In this document: positions 42,043 through 55,500 of the stretch, piece by piece
How the letters are laid out: each line of letters begins with the position of its first letter
Position numbering within the stretch: the stretch's first letter is position 1
DNA from: Beroe forskalii
Lineage: Eukaryota; Ctenophora; Nuda; Beroida; Beroidae
Direction: 5' to 3'
Assembly: GCA_011033025.1 (NCBI GenBank)
Contig: WFMF01000370.1
Location: 1-64,000, forward strand
Length of the DNA stretch: 64,000 bases
The notes under the pieces: model-generated
The model's database searches: none
What the model was told of the DNA's origin: nothing
Seen by the model: only the letters and a program-made list of their open reading frames with translations
Program-made: the position numbers and the translations under genes

Positions 42043-44355
42043 TGGTACTGGTTCTCTGGATTCAGCACCACCTGGCGGTACTGTTTCTCTGGATTCAGCA
42101 CCACCTGACGGTACTGGTTCTCTGGATTCAGCACCACCTGGCGGTACTGGTTCTCTGGATTCAGCACCACCTGGCGGTATTGGTTCTCTGGATTCAGCAC
42201 CACCTGGCAGTACTGGTTCTCTGGATTCAGCACCACCTGGCGGTACTGGTTCTCTGGATTCAGCACCACCTGGCGGTACTGGTTCTCTGATTCAGCACCA
42301 CCTGGCGGTACTGGTTCTCTGGATTCAGCACCACCTGGCGGTACTGGTTCTCTGGATTCAGCACCACCTGGCGGTACTGGTTCTCTGGATTCAGCACCAC
42401 CTGGCGGTACTGGTTCTCTGGATTCAGCACCACCTGGCGGTACTGGTTCTCTGGATTCAGCACCACCTGACGGTACTGGTTCTCTGGATTCAGCACCACC
42501 TGGCGGTACTGGTTCTCTGGATTCAGCACCACCTGGCGGTACTGGTTCTCTGGATTCAGCACCACCTGGCGGTACTGGTTCTCTGGATTCAGCACCACCT
42601 GACGGTACTGGTTCTCTGGATTCAGCACCACCTGGCGGTACTGGTTCTCTGGATTCAGCACCACCTGGCGGTACTGGTTCTCTGGATTCAGCACCACCTG
42701 GCGGTACTGGTTCTCTGGATTCAGCACCACCTGGCGGTACTGGTTCTCTGGATTCAGCACCACCTGGCGGTACTGGTTCTCTGGATTCAGCACCACCTGA
42801 CGGTACTGGTTCTCTGGATTCAGCACCACCTGGCGGTACTGGTTCTCTGGATTCAGCACCACCTGGCGGTACTGGTTCTCTGGATTCAGCACCACCTGGC
42901 GGTACTGGTTCTCTGGATTCAGCACCACCTGACGGTACTGGTTCTCTGGATTCAGCACCACCTGGCGGTACTGGTTCTCTGGATTCAGCACCACCTGGCG
43001 GTACTGGTTCTCTGGATTCAGCACCACCTGGCGGTACTGGTTCTCTGGATTCAGCACCACCTGACGGTACTGGTTCTCTGGATTCAGCACCACCTGGCGG
43101 TACTGGTTCTCTGGATTCAGCACCACCTGGCGGTACTGGTTCTCTGGATTCAGCACCACCTGGCGGTACTGGTTCTCTGGATTCAGCACCACCTGGCGGT
43201 ACTGGTTCTCTGGATTCAGCACCACCTGGCGGTACTGGTTCTCTGGATTCAGCACCACCTGGCGGTACTGGTTCTCTGGATTGAGCACCACCTGGCGGTA
43301 CTGGTTCTCTGGATTCAGCACCACCTGGCGGTACTGGTTCTCTGGATTCAGCACCACCTGGCGGTACTGGTTCTCTGGATTCAGCACCACCTGGCGGTAC
43401 TGGTTCTCTGGATTCAGCACCACCTGGCGGTACTGGTTCTCTGGATTCAGCACCACCTGGCGGTACTGGTTCTCTGGATTCAGCACCACCTGGCGGTACT
43501 GGTTCTCTGGATTCAGCACCACCTGACGGTACTGGTTCTCTGGATTCAGCACCACCTGACGGTACTGGTTCTCTGGATTCAGCACCACCTGGCGGTACTG
43601 GTTCTCTGGATTCAGCACCACCTGACGGTACTGGTTCTCTGGATTCAGCACCACCTGGCGGTACTGGTTCTCTGGATTCAGCACCACCTGGCGGTACTGG
43701 TTCTCTGGATTCAGCACCACCTGGCGGTACTGGTTCTCTGGATTCAGCACCACCTGACGGTACTGGTTCTCTGGATTCAGCACCACCTGACGGTACTGGT
43801 TCTCTGGATTCAGCACCACCTGGCGGTACTGGTTCTCTGGATTCAGCACCACCTGGCGGTACTGGTTCTCTGGATTCAGCACCACCTGGCGGTACTGGTT
43901 CTCTGGATTCAGCACCACCTGGCGGTACTGGTTCTCTGGATTCAGCACCACCTGGCGGTACTGGTTCTCTGGATTCAGCACCACCTGGCGGTACTGGTTC
44001 TCTGGATTCAGCACCACCTGGCGGTACTGGTTCTCTGGATTCAGCACCACCTGGCGGTACTGGTTCTCTGGATTCAGCACCACCTGGCAGTACTGGTTCT
44101 CTGGATTCAGCACCACCTGGCGGTACTGGTTCTCTGGATTCAGCACCACCTGGCGGTACTGGTTCTCTGGATTCAGCACCACCTGGCGGTACTGGTTCTC
44201 TGGATTCAGCACCACCTGGCGGTACTGGTTCTCTGGATTCAGCACCACCTGGCGGTACTGGTTCTCTGGATTGAGCACCACCTGGCGGTACTGGTTCTCT
44301 GGATTCAGCACCACCTGGCGGTACTGGTTCTCTGGATTCAGCACCACCTGACGGT
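42043..44355. repeat. 33-bp minisatellite, about 70 copies
   Basis: The unit is ggtactggttctctggattc plus agcaccacctggc. Copies differ by a few point variants (cctggcgg to cctgacgg many times, ttcagc to ttgagc twice, ggcggt to ggcagt twice) and one 1-bp deletion near 42287. Since 33 is divisible by three, long frames exist: (NPENQYRQVVL)n on the minus strand for 695 codons, without an ATG, and shorter ones on plus. I regard it as a satellite, not a proven gene. Confidence 0.95.
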
Positions 44356-44782
44356 CTTGTCGTTGGTGTGTTGGACGTGTGTGACTGCAGGGTTATGCGC
44401 GTTACTGCAGGCTTATTTGGCCGCAGAAATTGTGGATTTGTATTGTAAATTTATCCAATGTTGGGAACAATAGACGCTCACGGCTCAGTTATTTTAAAAC
44501 AGCCCAGGAGGCATAGTTTGGGTATTGTGTTTCTTTTGAAAAACAAAGGATTGAATATTTTGCATATTTTGTGCGTTGAACGTTCTAAACTTATGAAATA
44601 AATGAAATAAATATTATTTTATGAATAAACGTAATCCTACGTCAAGAGCTATTAACAGTTACATACACACACATAAAGAAGCTGCAATCCGGGTACTTTC
44701 CAGAAATTGCAGATCTATTGAAAAATAAACCGACAAACGTCCGCTTGCCTGAGCAGCTACTTTAATCTATTAAAAATACTTA
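44356..44782. other. Spacer between minisatellite and MITE
   Basis: AT-rich, with nothing recognised. Confidence 0.4.
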
Positions 44783-45303
44783 CCTTAGTACCAGAAATAT
44801 AGGCGACTAATAATCAAGGCGCAAGATATTAAGGCGACAAGATATTAAGGCGATTTTTCCTGGAGTTCCAATTGAAGTTTTTTTTTTCGAAAATAAACGA
44901 TTTTTTCCATTTAAAATGGCTATGATATAAATATAAAATTGAACGAAAATGCAAAAAAATATTGTTAAGTGGGCCTTCAAAATACAGTTCATCATATCCT
45001 GAGCTTTTCAAACGGGTCAATCAACAATCAACATTCTAGAGTCAATAACGGCATCTTTACATTGTGCCACAGTGCAGTGACACCAGGAGTTGCACTGATA
45101 ACTGGCTATTAAGTTATTCATTAATTACTATGTTGCTAAATTGAAAAAGTCGATCGGGAGGAAAAAAATAACTGAAAATAAAGTCTTTTAAAATATTATG
45201 CCGACCAGATATTTAGACGACCAGATATTAAGGCGACAAGAAATTAAGGCGATTTTTCCAAAATCGCCTTAATTTCTTGTCGCCTATATTTCTGGTACTA
45301 AGG
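44783..45303. mobile_element. MITE with CCTTAGTACCAG ends and TA target
   Basis: A 521-bp element with terminal inverted repeats of 25 bp beginning CCTTAGTACCAGAAATATAG, flanked by TA on each side. Sub-terminal 'gatattaaggcgac' units repeat at both ends. No coding. It resembles the 12669-13101 MITE in target and in the first five bases, but the rest differs. Confidence 0.85.
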
Positions 45304-45305
45304 TA

Positions 45306-46167
45306 CCTGGTCCCTATGATTAACAATCGATTAAACTCAATCTCCAGCAACGAGACGGTGTTTAATGATAGTAAAATCATATACCAAGACGCCCTCCAGA
45401 AAAGTGGCCACAACGGACATTTGCAGTGGGACCAGAGCACCCCCTCCCCTCAACACACCAGAACAAGGCGCCGTCGGGCTATCATATGGTTTAACCCTCC
45501 CTTCAGTGAAAATGTCACTACAAAGATCGGGAAAGAATTTTTCAAACTTTTGGAAAAGCACTTCCCAGCACGACACAAGTTCCACAAGATACTGAACAGG
45601 AACACCGTCAAACTGTCATACTCCTGTACCCCAAATATAGGAAGTATGATAAAATCACACAACAGAAAGACCCTAGACAGAACAGAGGAGGATCAGACAC
45701 TGCCCTGCAACTGCAGGAACAAAGAGCAGTGCCCCCTGGATGGTCAGTGTCGTGCCAAAGCAGTTGTCTATCATGCTACCATATCTGACACAACTGAAAC
45801 ATTCTCCTACATAGGCATATCAGAGCCGGAAGTAAAGAAGAGGATCTCGAAACACAAGAACTCCATGAAGTACAGGGAGCACGAACAGGACACCGAACTC
45901 TCCAAGAAGTTCTGGGAGATGAAGGATCAAGGACGTACTCCAGTGCTGAAATGGAAGATCTTGCAGTTTGCTAGACCTTATCAGAACGGACGGTTCAATT
46001 GTGATCTCTGCCTTAGCGAAAAACTTCAAATTATCAAATTTAAGGATAACAAAAAACTTTTGAATAAGAAGACTGAATTTATATCGAAATGTCGGCATAA
46101 ACGGAAATTTTTACTTGAGAGAGCATTAAAATTTACATTTAAAGTTTTAAGTTTGAGTGAAATATAG
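45306..46167 (+). mobile_element. Penelope-like retroelement fragment, linker and GIY-YIG region
   Basis: The frame encodes FNPPFSENVTTKIGKEFFKL, the pattern HKILNRNTVKLSYSCTPN, a CNCRNKEQCPLDGQC cysteine cluster and a GIY-YIG-like nuclease (FSYIGISEPEVKKRISKH). This is the C-terminal part of Penelope-type proteins. The apparent ATG at 45277 lies in the inverted repeat of the neighbouring MITE, so the start is an accident of insertion and the reverse transcriptase part is missing. It is a different lineage from the fragment at 1-476. The 3' flank to 46680 shows nothing further. Confidence 0.8.
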
Positions 46168-46689
46168 CCTCGGCTCCGGCTCATTCTCATAATGATAACA
46201 CTCCTGACGTGATATTAGTGTGGGTTTGGGGTATCTCACTTTAACTTAAGACTTTACGAACAATTTATTCTTTCTTCATTCTTTTATCCGTATTTCAATT
46301 TAGTATTTGACCGATGTATTTTATTAAATTTCTCTTAATATGTCATATTTGTTGCGTTGTTGATATTTTCTGTAGAGTAGTATTATTATATATTTTCATG
46401 TCTTATAATTCAGGTACAAAATGTGAACCATGTATATCTAAACATCCCAAGAAGTGGTAAGGCTTCTAATGTACCTCATGCTGGAGTTTCATTTGGTTTA
46501 ATTATAAAGGAGTGGAACTGGATCATTTTGTCAATATCATCATGTTACTCGTCTTCTGACGATTGGGTATGAACTTACCCATGAAACTTAAAGTAAAGAC
46601 AATTAACCTTGTGTTTTAATTTGTTTGTACTAAGGTAAATGCTTTATTTGACATTAATATCACGGTCAAGATGAGATAATGAAGGATTT

Positions 46690-47012
46690 ATTTGGCGTTT
46701 TCAGCATATTTTGGCCGGAAGACAGAAATAGCTCACGGAGCTTCATTTCACGTTCGGCAAGCTAAATGATGGTACCAATGAGTTCGTCTGGTCGAAACGA
46801 ATCAGAATGAACAATTTTTAGGGCGCTTGGATTTGTAAAATTTGTCCAAAATTTCGTACTTGAGTATTTGGTGTTTTCAGAGCATTTTGGCCGGAAGACA
46901 GATATGGCTCTCAGAGATTCATTTTACGTTCAGCAAGCTAAATAATGGTACCAATGAGTTCGTCTCGTTAAGACGAATCAGAGTAACCAATTTTAGGGCG
47001 CTCTATTTGGTA
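46690..47012. repeat. Tandem duplication of ~165 bp
   Basis: Both copies contain 'attttggccggaagacaga', 'aatggtaccaatgagttcgt' and 'tttagggcgct'. They differ at many positions. The stretch 47040-47850 holds nothing I can name. Confidence 0.75.
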
Positions 47013-47859
47013 TTTTCACCTATCCAAGCGCCCTAAAAGTTGATTTTCTGATTCCAAGATAAGCTACGGTTTAGCATTGCTAAAAGGCGATTTTAGCAAC
47101 TAATTTGCAATGCACTTACTCTTTGCAAGGGTAATTTGCGCGCGGCATCGAAAGTATCTCCACGAAAAATAAAAATAAAAAAGGTGTAATTCGCCGCACC
47201 CAAAAGGTTCACAAGTTGACCTATTTGTGCTTTTTACCTCTGATTCCATGAAAAAAGTAAGAAAGAAAAGGCCAGTTTACGTAGTTTATGGATTCAGCTA
47301 ACAAACTTTTTTAATCTTGATTCATATAATTCGAAATTGATGACACATAAATGAACTTCATTGAAACTTGGAGATTTGGAGAATTTATTCACAAAGATTT
47401 TCTCTGAAATACGCATAAATTCATAAATTCGCAAATTGGAAATCTTATCGAAGGACATAGTCAAGTGGGCTTGGCCCATATCAACATCGTATCTAATTGG
47501 TCATCCCCGAAGTGAAATTTGGTCATCCATTTTTTGAATTTTTTTCTGGAACAAAAAATATACTGATTTTTAAGCTTTAAAACTCAATGGTATTCAGGAA
47601 ATTTTGATCGAAGATTTTAGACAAATAGATTATGTTATAATCAACAATCATTCATTATGTTAGTTTCTACAGGGTTGGCTGACATGGGCATAGGTCATAG
47701 GTAATAAATTAAAATGTATAATACCTACCTGTGGGCGAACTTCGACATGTTAGAACAAAAGAGCTAGTATCAAAACAACACTGTGAAGTTTTTCGTGGTT
47801 CATGTGCTTGATAAATTTATTCGCATACTATAGGTACAATTGAGAACATTCCAATTGGG

Positions 47860-48030
47860 GAACCAAGGAGGAAGTAAAATGATTTGCAATGGGAACCCAC
47901 GTGCTGCAATGGGAACCCACGTGACCGCAATTATCCCGCTCCAGCCTAAGCAACGTCACGTGACTACCACGTTATCGCGCGCATATCATGTAAAACATGC
48001 GGCACGCAGGTCACGTGACCGCGCTTGATA
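47860..48030. promoter_or_regulatory. Cluster of CACGTG E-box sites
   Basis: Four CACGTG hexamers (three as cCACGTGaC or TCACGTGA contexts) lie within about 130 bp, including a duplicated 'tgcaatgggaacccacgtg'. They would bind bHLH-type factors if functional. No adjacent gene start was found. Confidence 0.4.
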
Positions 48031-48155
48031 TTCGATACACCTCGGGAAGAGCGGTGCAATGTTATTGTATGATACACCTAGCATGTAGGATATAGAGTGA
48101 AGGGGTGCGATGTAAACCTATGATATATTATATATCTATGTAAATACAGTGTATC

Positions 48156-51100
48156 GGAATGTGAGTGCAATGTAAACGTATGTTACACTTACACTGAACA
48201 TGTCGGTTGATAAACAGGAGCGCTCAGCCTTTGCAGCTTTACAGAAAAGTGTGCAACAAGCGTACGATGGAGACTGTAGTAAAACAGTAAAGTAATGAAT
48301 AAATTTAAATGTCAAGAAGTATTACAAAATTTCATTCATTGAAAGACATTCCGACCTCCTCAACTGTCAAATTGTTTAGTGTACGTGCATGTTTTATAGT
48401 AGGTAGGTACTAGGTACCTATAATTTACGTTCACTCTAGTCGAACCAGCGGGGAACGGACATTTCATCTCCCGACACTTCATCTCACGACATTTCATCTC
48501 CGACACTTCATCTCAAAGTACGACATTTCATCCCCAGGGTTTTTTGAAGTAGGTACGACGTTTCATCTCCAGGGTGCGGCGTTTCATCTCGGGGTGCGAC
48601 ACTTCATCTCCGGGTACGACATTTCATCTCTACGTACGACATTTCATCTCAAACTGCAACACTGCATCTCAGACTGCGACAATTCATCTCTGGGTACGTC
48701 ATTTCATCTCTGGGTAAGTCATTTCATGTCTGGGTATAGCATTTTATCTCAGACTGCGACACTTCATCTTTGGGTGCAACATTTCATCTCAGGCTGCGAC
48801 ACTTCATCTCAGGGTACGACACTTCATCTCAGACTGCAACACTTCATCTCATGGTACGACATTTCATCTCAGGGTACGACATTTCATCTCAGGCTACGAC
48901 ACTTCATCTCTGGGTGCGACATTTCATCTCAGACTGCGACACTTTATCTCAGACTGCGACATTTCATCTCAGGTACGACACTTCATCTCAGACTGCGACA
49001 CTTCATCTCTATGTACGACACTTCATCTAAGACTGCGACATTTCATCTCTGGGTGCAACATTTCATCTCAGGCTACGACACTTCATCTCAGGGTTTGACA
49101 CTTCATCTCAGACTGCGACACTTCATCTCTGGGTACGACATTTCATCTCAGGGTACGACATTTCATTTCGGGCTACGACACTTCATCTCTGGGTGCGACA
49201 TTTCATCTCAGACTGCGACACTTCATCTCAGGGTACGACACTTCATCTCAGGGTACGACACTTAATCTCAGGGTACGACACTTCATCTCAGACTGCGGCA
49301 CTTCATCTCAGGGTATAACACTTCATCTCAGGGTACGACACTTCATCTCAGACTGCGACACTTCATCTCAGGCTACGACACTTCCTCTGGGTGAGACATT
49401 TCATCTCAGACTGCGACAATTCATCTCAAAGTACGACATTTCATCTCCAGGGTTTTTTGAAGTACGACGTTTCATCTCAGAGTGCGACGTTTCATCTCAA
49501 AGCGTACGACACTTCATCTTTAACTGTAACTTGATTGCATTGAAAGTGCGACATTTCATCTCAGGGTAGGACACTTCATCTCAGACTGCGACACTTCATC
49601 TCAGACTGCGACATTTCATTTTAGGGTACGACACTTCATCTCAGGGTACGACACTTCAATGAAGTGTGGTACCCTGAGATAGTCATACCCCTAAACTAGA
49701 TAGTGTGGTACCTAGATGAAATGTCGCACCCAAAATAGTGTCGCAGTCTGAGATAGTGACTTCATCTCAGACTGCGACACTTCATCTCAGGGTACGACAC
49801 TTCATCTCAGACTGCGACACTTCATCTCTGGGTGCGACACTTCATCTCAGACTGCGACACTTCATCTCAGGGTATGACACTTCATCTTAGGGTACCCTGA
49901 AATGGAAGTGTCGAACAGATAGTGTCATACCTGAATAGTATCGTACCCTAAGCTAAGATGAAGTGTGGTACCCTAGATAAATGTCGCACCCAAGATGAAG
50001 TGTCGCAGTCTGAATGATGACTTCATCTCAGACTGCGACACTTCATCTCAGGGTACGACACTTCATCTCAGACTGCGACACTTCATCTCTGGGTGCGACA
50101 TTTCATCTCAGACTGCGACACTTCATCTCAGGGTATGACACTTCATCTTAGGGTGCCTGAAATGAAGTGTCGAACCCTGAATGAAGTGTCGTACCTGAAT
50201 GAAAGTATCACCTGAATGAAGTGTTGTAGGTGCCCTGAGGATGAGCGTCGCAGTCTGAATAAGTGTCGTACCATAGATGAAGTGTCGTGGCACAGATATT
50301 ACCAAAGATGATTTCGCAGTCTGAGATGAAGTGTCGCTGTCTGAATGAAGTGTCATCTAGATAATATCGCGATCTGAGATGAATGTCGTACCCTCAGATT
50401 CCATCTTCAGCAGACGACGATAATCACATGATTTTTCAGCTCCTGATTTAAGTTTATCGTATCATTTAAACGATTTTTAACTTGCTCTCTAACCTGAGAT
50501 GAAGTGTCGTACCCTGAGATGTAGTGTCGTACCCTAAGATGAAATGTCGCAGTCTGAGATAGTGTCATGCAGATGAAGTGTCGTACCCTGAATGAAGTGT
50601 CGTGCTCTGAATGAAGTGTCGCAGTCTCAGATAGTGTCTGATCTGAATGAAGTGTCTGAATGAAGTGTCTACCCTGAGATGAAGATGTCTCCTGAAGTGT
50701 CGTACCCCAAGATGAAAATGTGCCAGTCTGAGATGAAGTGTCGTACCCTGGAGATATTGCAATCAAGTTGGTTAGAGATGAAGTGTCATTGCCCTTTGAG
50801 ATGAAAACGTCGCACTCTGGAGATGAAATGTGTAATATCGTACTTTCTAATTACAATCAAATTGCAAGTAGGAGATGAAGTGCCGTACCTTTTGAGATGA
50901 AACGTCGCACCCTGGAGATGAAATGTCGTGCTATAGTACAATCAAATTACAGTAGGAGATGAAGTGTCGTACCCTTTGAGATGAAACATCGCACCTGGAG
51001 ATGAAACGTCATTACTTCAAAAACCCTAGGGATGAAATGTCGTACTTTGAGATAGTGTCGAAGATGAAATGTCGCGGATAATGTCGTGAGATGAAGTGTC

Positions 51101-51415
51101 GAGATAAATGTCCGTTCCCCACTGCTTCGACTAGAGTGAACGTAAACTATAGGTACCTAGTACTTAACTACTATAAAACATGCACGCATTACACTAAACA
51201 ATTTGACAGTTGGGAGGGTCGGAATGTCTTTCAATGAATGAAATTTCCTTGTAATACTTCTTGACATTTAAATTTATTCATTACTTTACTGTTTACTACA
51301 GTCTCCATCGTACGCTTGTTGCACACTTTTCTGTAAAACTGCAAGGCTGAGCGCTCCTGTGTATCAACCGACATGTTCAGTGTAAGTGTAACATACGTTT
51401 ACCTGCACTCATTCC
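48156..51415. mobile_element. Foldback element: long inverted arms around TTCATCTC minisatellite
   Basis: Unique arms of about 300 bp (48156-48458 and 51107-51415) are inverted copies, beginning GGAATG and including 'gtaaacgtatgttaca' and 'aacatgtcggttgat'. Between them are about 130 units of ~20 bp, 'cgacacttcatctcagact' and 'acgacacttcatctcagggt'. They are mostly forward in the left 1.5 kb, mixed in the middle and reversed in the right 1 kb, so the whole forms one giant hairpin. Open frames through it (e.g. 48594-49265) are repeat artefacts. Confidence 0.85.
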
Positions 51416-51430
51416 AAAACCAACTTATTT

Positions 51431-51715
51431 ATTGGTTTATGGCCCCCAAACCCATGGGTGTATCTCAATAACCCCTTTTTTCCCAGGGTTTGTATCAACG
51501 TCGTGACCTGCGGCCCATTTTACATGTATGCGCCCGGGGAAGGGGAGTGTGATTTCCCAAACTGGGGGCAGGAAATTCGGTCCTGGGTTTTCCCCTTCCC
51601 CGGTTCCCCCCGCATTTTCTTCCTCCTTGGTTCCCCTTCCCCATATCGCTTTTATCCCGGTCCCCGCCAAAATAATCTTATTATCACTCAATTTTCCCCC
51701 CACCGGAAAATAGGC
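51431..51715. other. C/G-run-rich stretch of doubtful quality
   Basis: Composition changes sharply, with many runs of 3-6 identical bases (ggggaaggggagtg, ccccttccccggttcccc). It could be real low-complexity DNA or poor consensus. No coding call is made. The next 700 bp up to the LINE is AT-rich and featureless. Confidence 0.4.
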
Positions 51716-52504
51716 GGTTATTTTTAACAATTTTACGGCATCAAAGTTGATGGCGTCATTGGCTTATTTATTCACTATATTATGGATATCTGATGCCTCT
51801 GCGCTCAAAACTCAAGGGGCCAAATCAAAAATACTTAAATCAAAAACTAATTACCCAAAAATTAATATATGATTTTTTTGGCTTTACGGAGGTGGGGAAT
51901 CCCCAAAACTACCTAGAACTAAAAAATCACTTACATAGATCAAGTAGAAAATATATAGCGTTTGATGATACATTCCTGGTCATCAGCAGGCTTTGTATCC
52001 GTAGTATCTATATAGCTTCAATAAATTAAGCTGTTCTGCGTTTAACCTTTACCATCACTAATTCCAATGAACGGAACACTTCATCGTATTCATAAACTCA
52101 TCGCCTACTGTTTGTACTTACCTATATATCTTTCCATTATAATAGCTGAGAAACGTACTTCTATGTTTTCAACGTATGTTTCAAGCGCGATAAAAGAATT
52201 GTATGGAACATTTTAAGCCTATTTTCATTGAAAATTAAGAAAACCGGCTTAGCAAATTTTGATTAAGTAATTAAGTCAAACGTTTTTGGGTGTCCCATAT
52301 ACAGATGCGTTCTCCAATGATATTGATCAGGGGGCATGAAGCAGGGTATCGAAACTCTTGGTTTTAGGGACGAAACACATTACAGCCATAATTTCTGCCC
52401 AATACTGAACCCCTTTCGAGTTACTTTTGTCATGCAATCATCTAAAATATCCTTTCCTGTTAATTCTACGAAAGATCAACTATTCACGATTCTAAAAGTC
52501 TAAA

Positions 52505-55500
52505 TTATCCCGTATAAATCCCAGTAGAAAACAAATTTATGAACTTTTTTCTAGCAACAAATGGATTTTCCATTAAAAATTTATTATGCCGGACTTTATT
52601 ATCCAAATAGCTAGGTCCCTCTATCTTTGACAAAACTTCACTCGACACTTCCCAAAAATTCCCACTTCCTATACTATCTTTATTCTTCAGTTTAAACTCT
52701 TCCAAGTTAACCTTAAAATCATTGACCGAATTCGATAGCTTTACTTCATTAGGAAGCTTGTTCCAAAAGTTAATTACCCTATTAGTTAAAAAATGTTTAG
52801 ATAAATTTTGTACTTTAACACTTCCCTTACTAACCCTCATATCAGAAACAAGTTTTAATCCCGACCTACTCACATTATACATACTTCCTATACATGACTC
52901 ACCATTTAAAGCCTTAAACGTCTCGATTAAATCTCCACGATTTCTACGTTCCGCTAATGTAGTTAAGTTGAGTATATCCAGTCGCTGAGAATAAGGGAGG
53001 GTTCCTATCTCATCAATTAACCTGGTAAATCTTCTTTGTACACTTTCCAGCGCTAAAATCAAATTCCAACTCCCATGCTCAGCAACTGGATTCCACAACT
53101 GAACACAATATTCAATATGTGGCCTTATCAATGATTTATAAATAGCAATCATTGTTTTTCTATCACGTAAAATAACATTTCTAGCTATCCAACAAATCAT
53201 TTTATTAGCTTTACTGATCGATGAGTTTATCTGATCCGACCATAACATAGACGATGACATTATTACGCCCAAATCCTTTTCTTGATCGTTATCACACATG
53301 CTCAATTCAACACCATCGACAGTATAGCTATGTTTAGGATTATCATTTATATTAACGTGTAATACTTTACATTTTTTAGGATTAAACTTAAGTAACCATA
53401 AATTCTCCCATTTTTCTAATCGCTCGATGTCCTCTTGAATTGTATCGTAATCATTAACATTTCCTATAAGCTTTAAATCATCAGCAAAAATTTTGATGGA
53501 GCTCTTTATATTATCCGGTAAGTCATTGATAAAAAGGATGAACAATAACGGACCAAGAACCGAACCTTGCGGCACTCCTGACAAAACCGTCTTTATTTCA
53601 GATTGCTCACCCTCAACATTTACATACATTGTCCTCTCAGATAAAAAGTCCCTTATTATGTTCAATGTTTTACCGTTGATACCAAGAGCCTCCATCTTAC
53701 TAAGTAGTCTAAAATGGGGCACCGTATCAAATGCCTTACTAAAGTCAAAATATAGAACATCTACTGGATCACCCCCCTGCAAAATATTCAAAATATTATC
53801 AAATGATTCTAATAAGTTTGATAAACATGATTTACTTTTTACGAAACCGTGTTGATGAACTGAAATTTTACTCTCAATAAATTCTACTATGTGTTGCCTC
53901 ACAAGTTGCTCGTAAACTTTGCAAATAATACAAGTTAATGAAACGGGTCGATAGTTCAAAGGGTCAGATTTACTGCCCTTTTTAAATAACGCCGTTACAC
54001 TGGCAGTTTTCCAGATTTTGGGCAACGTGCCTGAATCTGTGCATTTTACGAACAACTTAGTGACGGCATTTACAAAACTATCATCATCTGATAACGACTT
54101 TAACAATTTAGGATGAATTCTATCCGGACCATAACTTTTGAAAATATTCAATTTAGCTAGTTCATCCTTAACAGCAACAGATGTTATAACTAAATCATTT
54201 ATAGATGTAAATACCTTATCATCAGGCCTAAATTCTGGCAATGGTCCTTGTGGTTCTTGAACAAATACTGAACTAAAGGCATTTGCCAGAATTTCTGCTG
54301 ATTCTTTAGGATTAGTTGAACGTGAACCATCTCCATTATCTAGATTTCTTATGCAAGTCTTTGCTTCTCTATTGTTTCTTAGATAAGAGTAGAATGACTT
54401 ACAATTCAATTTTAAATTAGCAGTTATCTTCCTCTCATACTTAACTTTTAGTTTAATATTCTCTTGGTCGTATAGTTCCTCGCGGGAAATTGCATAGTTA
54501 AATTTAGCTATTGTTGGATCCGAGTCAAAGTCTGACCAAGCTTTATCTTTTTTGATTCTCAAACGCTTTAATGTGGATGTTCCCCATGGCAACTTCACAG
54601 GTCTTCCATTGCTGTGAACCGCAACTGTTGGCACTACAGCATTGAAAGACTGTAACTTGTCATGAAGCTCATTCCACATTTTTTCTACGCATAAATCGTT
54701 GGAACTATACTCCCAATTAATATTATCATGACTGAAATTTGTCAAATCAGATGGTAACACTTTACCCCATACTTGCTTATGTGCTATCTTATCAGTGATT
54801 TTCTCCAATGAAACTGCAAGTTCTATTTTAACGCAAACATGATCACTCTTCCCAAGCTTTGGGAGGATATCGACAGAGTGTAAAATTGCGTCATTTGTAG
54901 TGAGAACTTGATCAAGAAGACTTTCTTGTAGAACTCCATTAACAAGACGTCTCCTTGTTATTTCATTGGTAAAATACCACGAAAGGCCCTTCACACTAAA
55001 TGTATCTAAATATTTACTTTGATTCAATAATATTTTATTCTTAGAATCTTTATTGCTATTTACAGATCCTGTCGCCCATGAAACATCAGGCAAATTGAAA
55101 TCTCCTAACAAAAGCACTTCACTAAAATTAGAGTCATCGCAAATATTTTCAATGCTAGATAAAATTGCTTCATTTTGTCTGTTATTAAGCGACATGGATC
55201 TATAAATACATGCAATACAAATTCTACTACTTTGTAGCTGGACGTCTATAGCCAGTGAGTCAGGTGCATCTTTAAAGGCTTTTACTAACTCAACATTTAA
55301 ATTATCTTTGTAATAAATTATTGCACCTCCACCTTCACTATAAATGTCCACTACATTCGAGTCAATATTGAAATTTCGATCATTCCTCACAAAACAATAA
55401 CCTTCGATTTCAATTTCGGCATCGAGAATATCCTTATTGAAATGAGTCTCGTTAATACATATTATATCAATTTCATTTTCCATCAAAAAATGTTTTAACT

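Noticed and set aside
42260-44347. 695-codon minus-strand frame of NPENQYRQVVL repeats as a structural protein gene
   Set aside because: It has no ATG, begins and ends inside the 33-bp array, is broken by a 1-bp deletion, and the unit length alone keeps frames open.
42043-44355. CRISPR-like regularity
   Set aside because: There are no unique spacers. It is a pure 33-bp tandem repeat in a eukaryotic genome.
48594-49265. 223-codon frame (FISGYDTSSQ-type repeats)
   Set aside because: It is a translation of the TTCATCTC minisatellite with no non-repeat part.
51437-51730. 97-codon frame in the homopolymer-rich patch
   Set aside because: Low-complexity composition and doubtful sequence quality, with no splice signals or family pattern.
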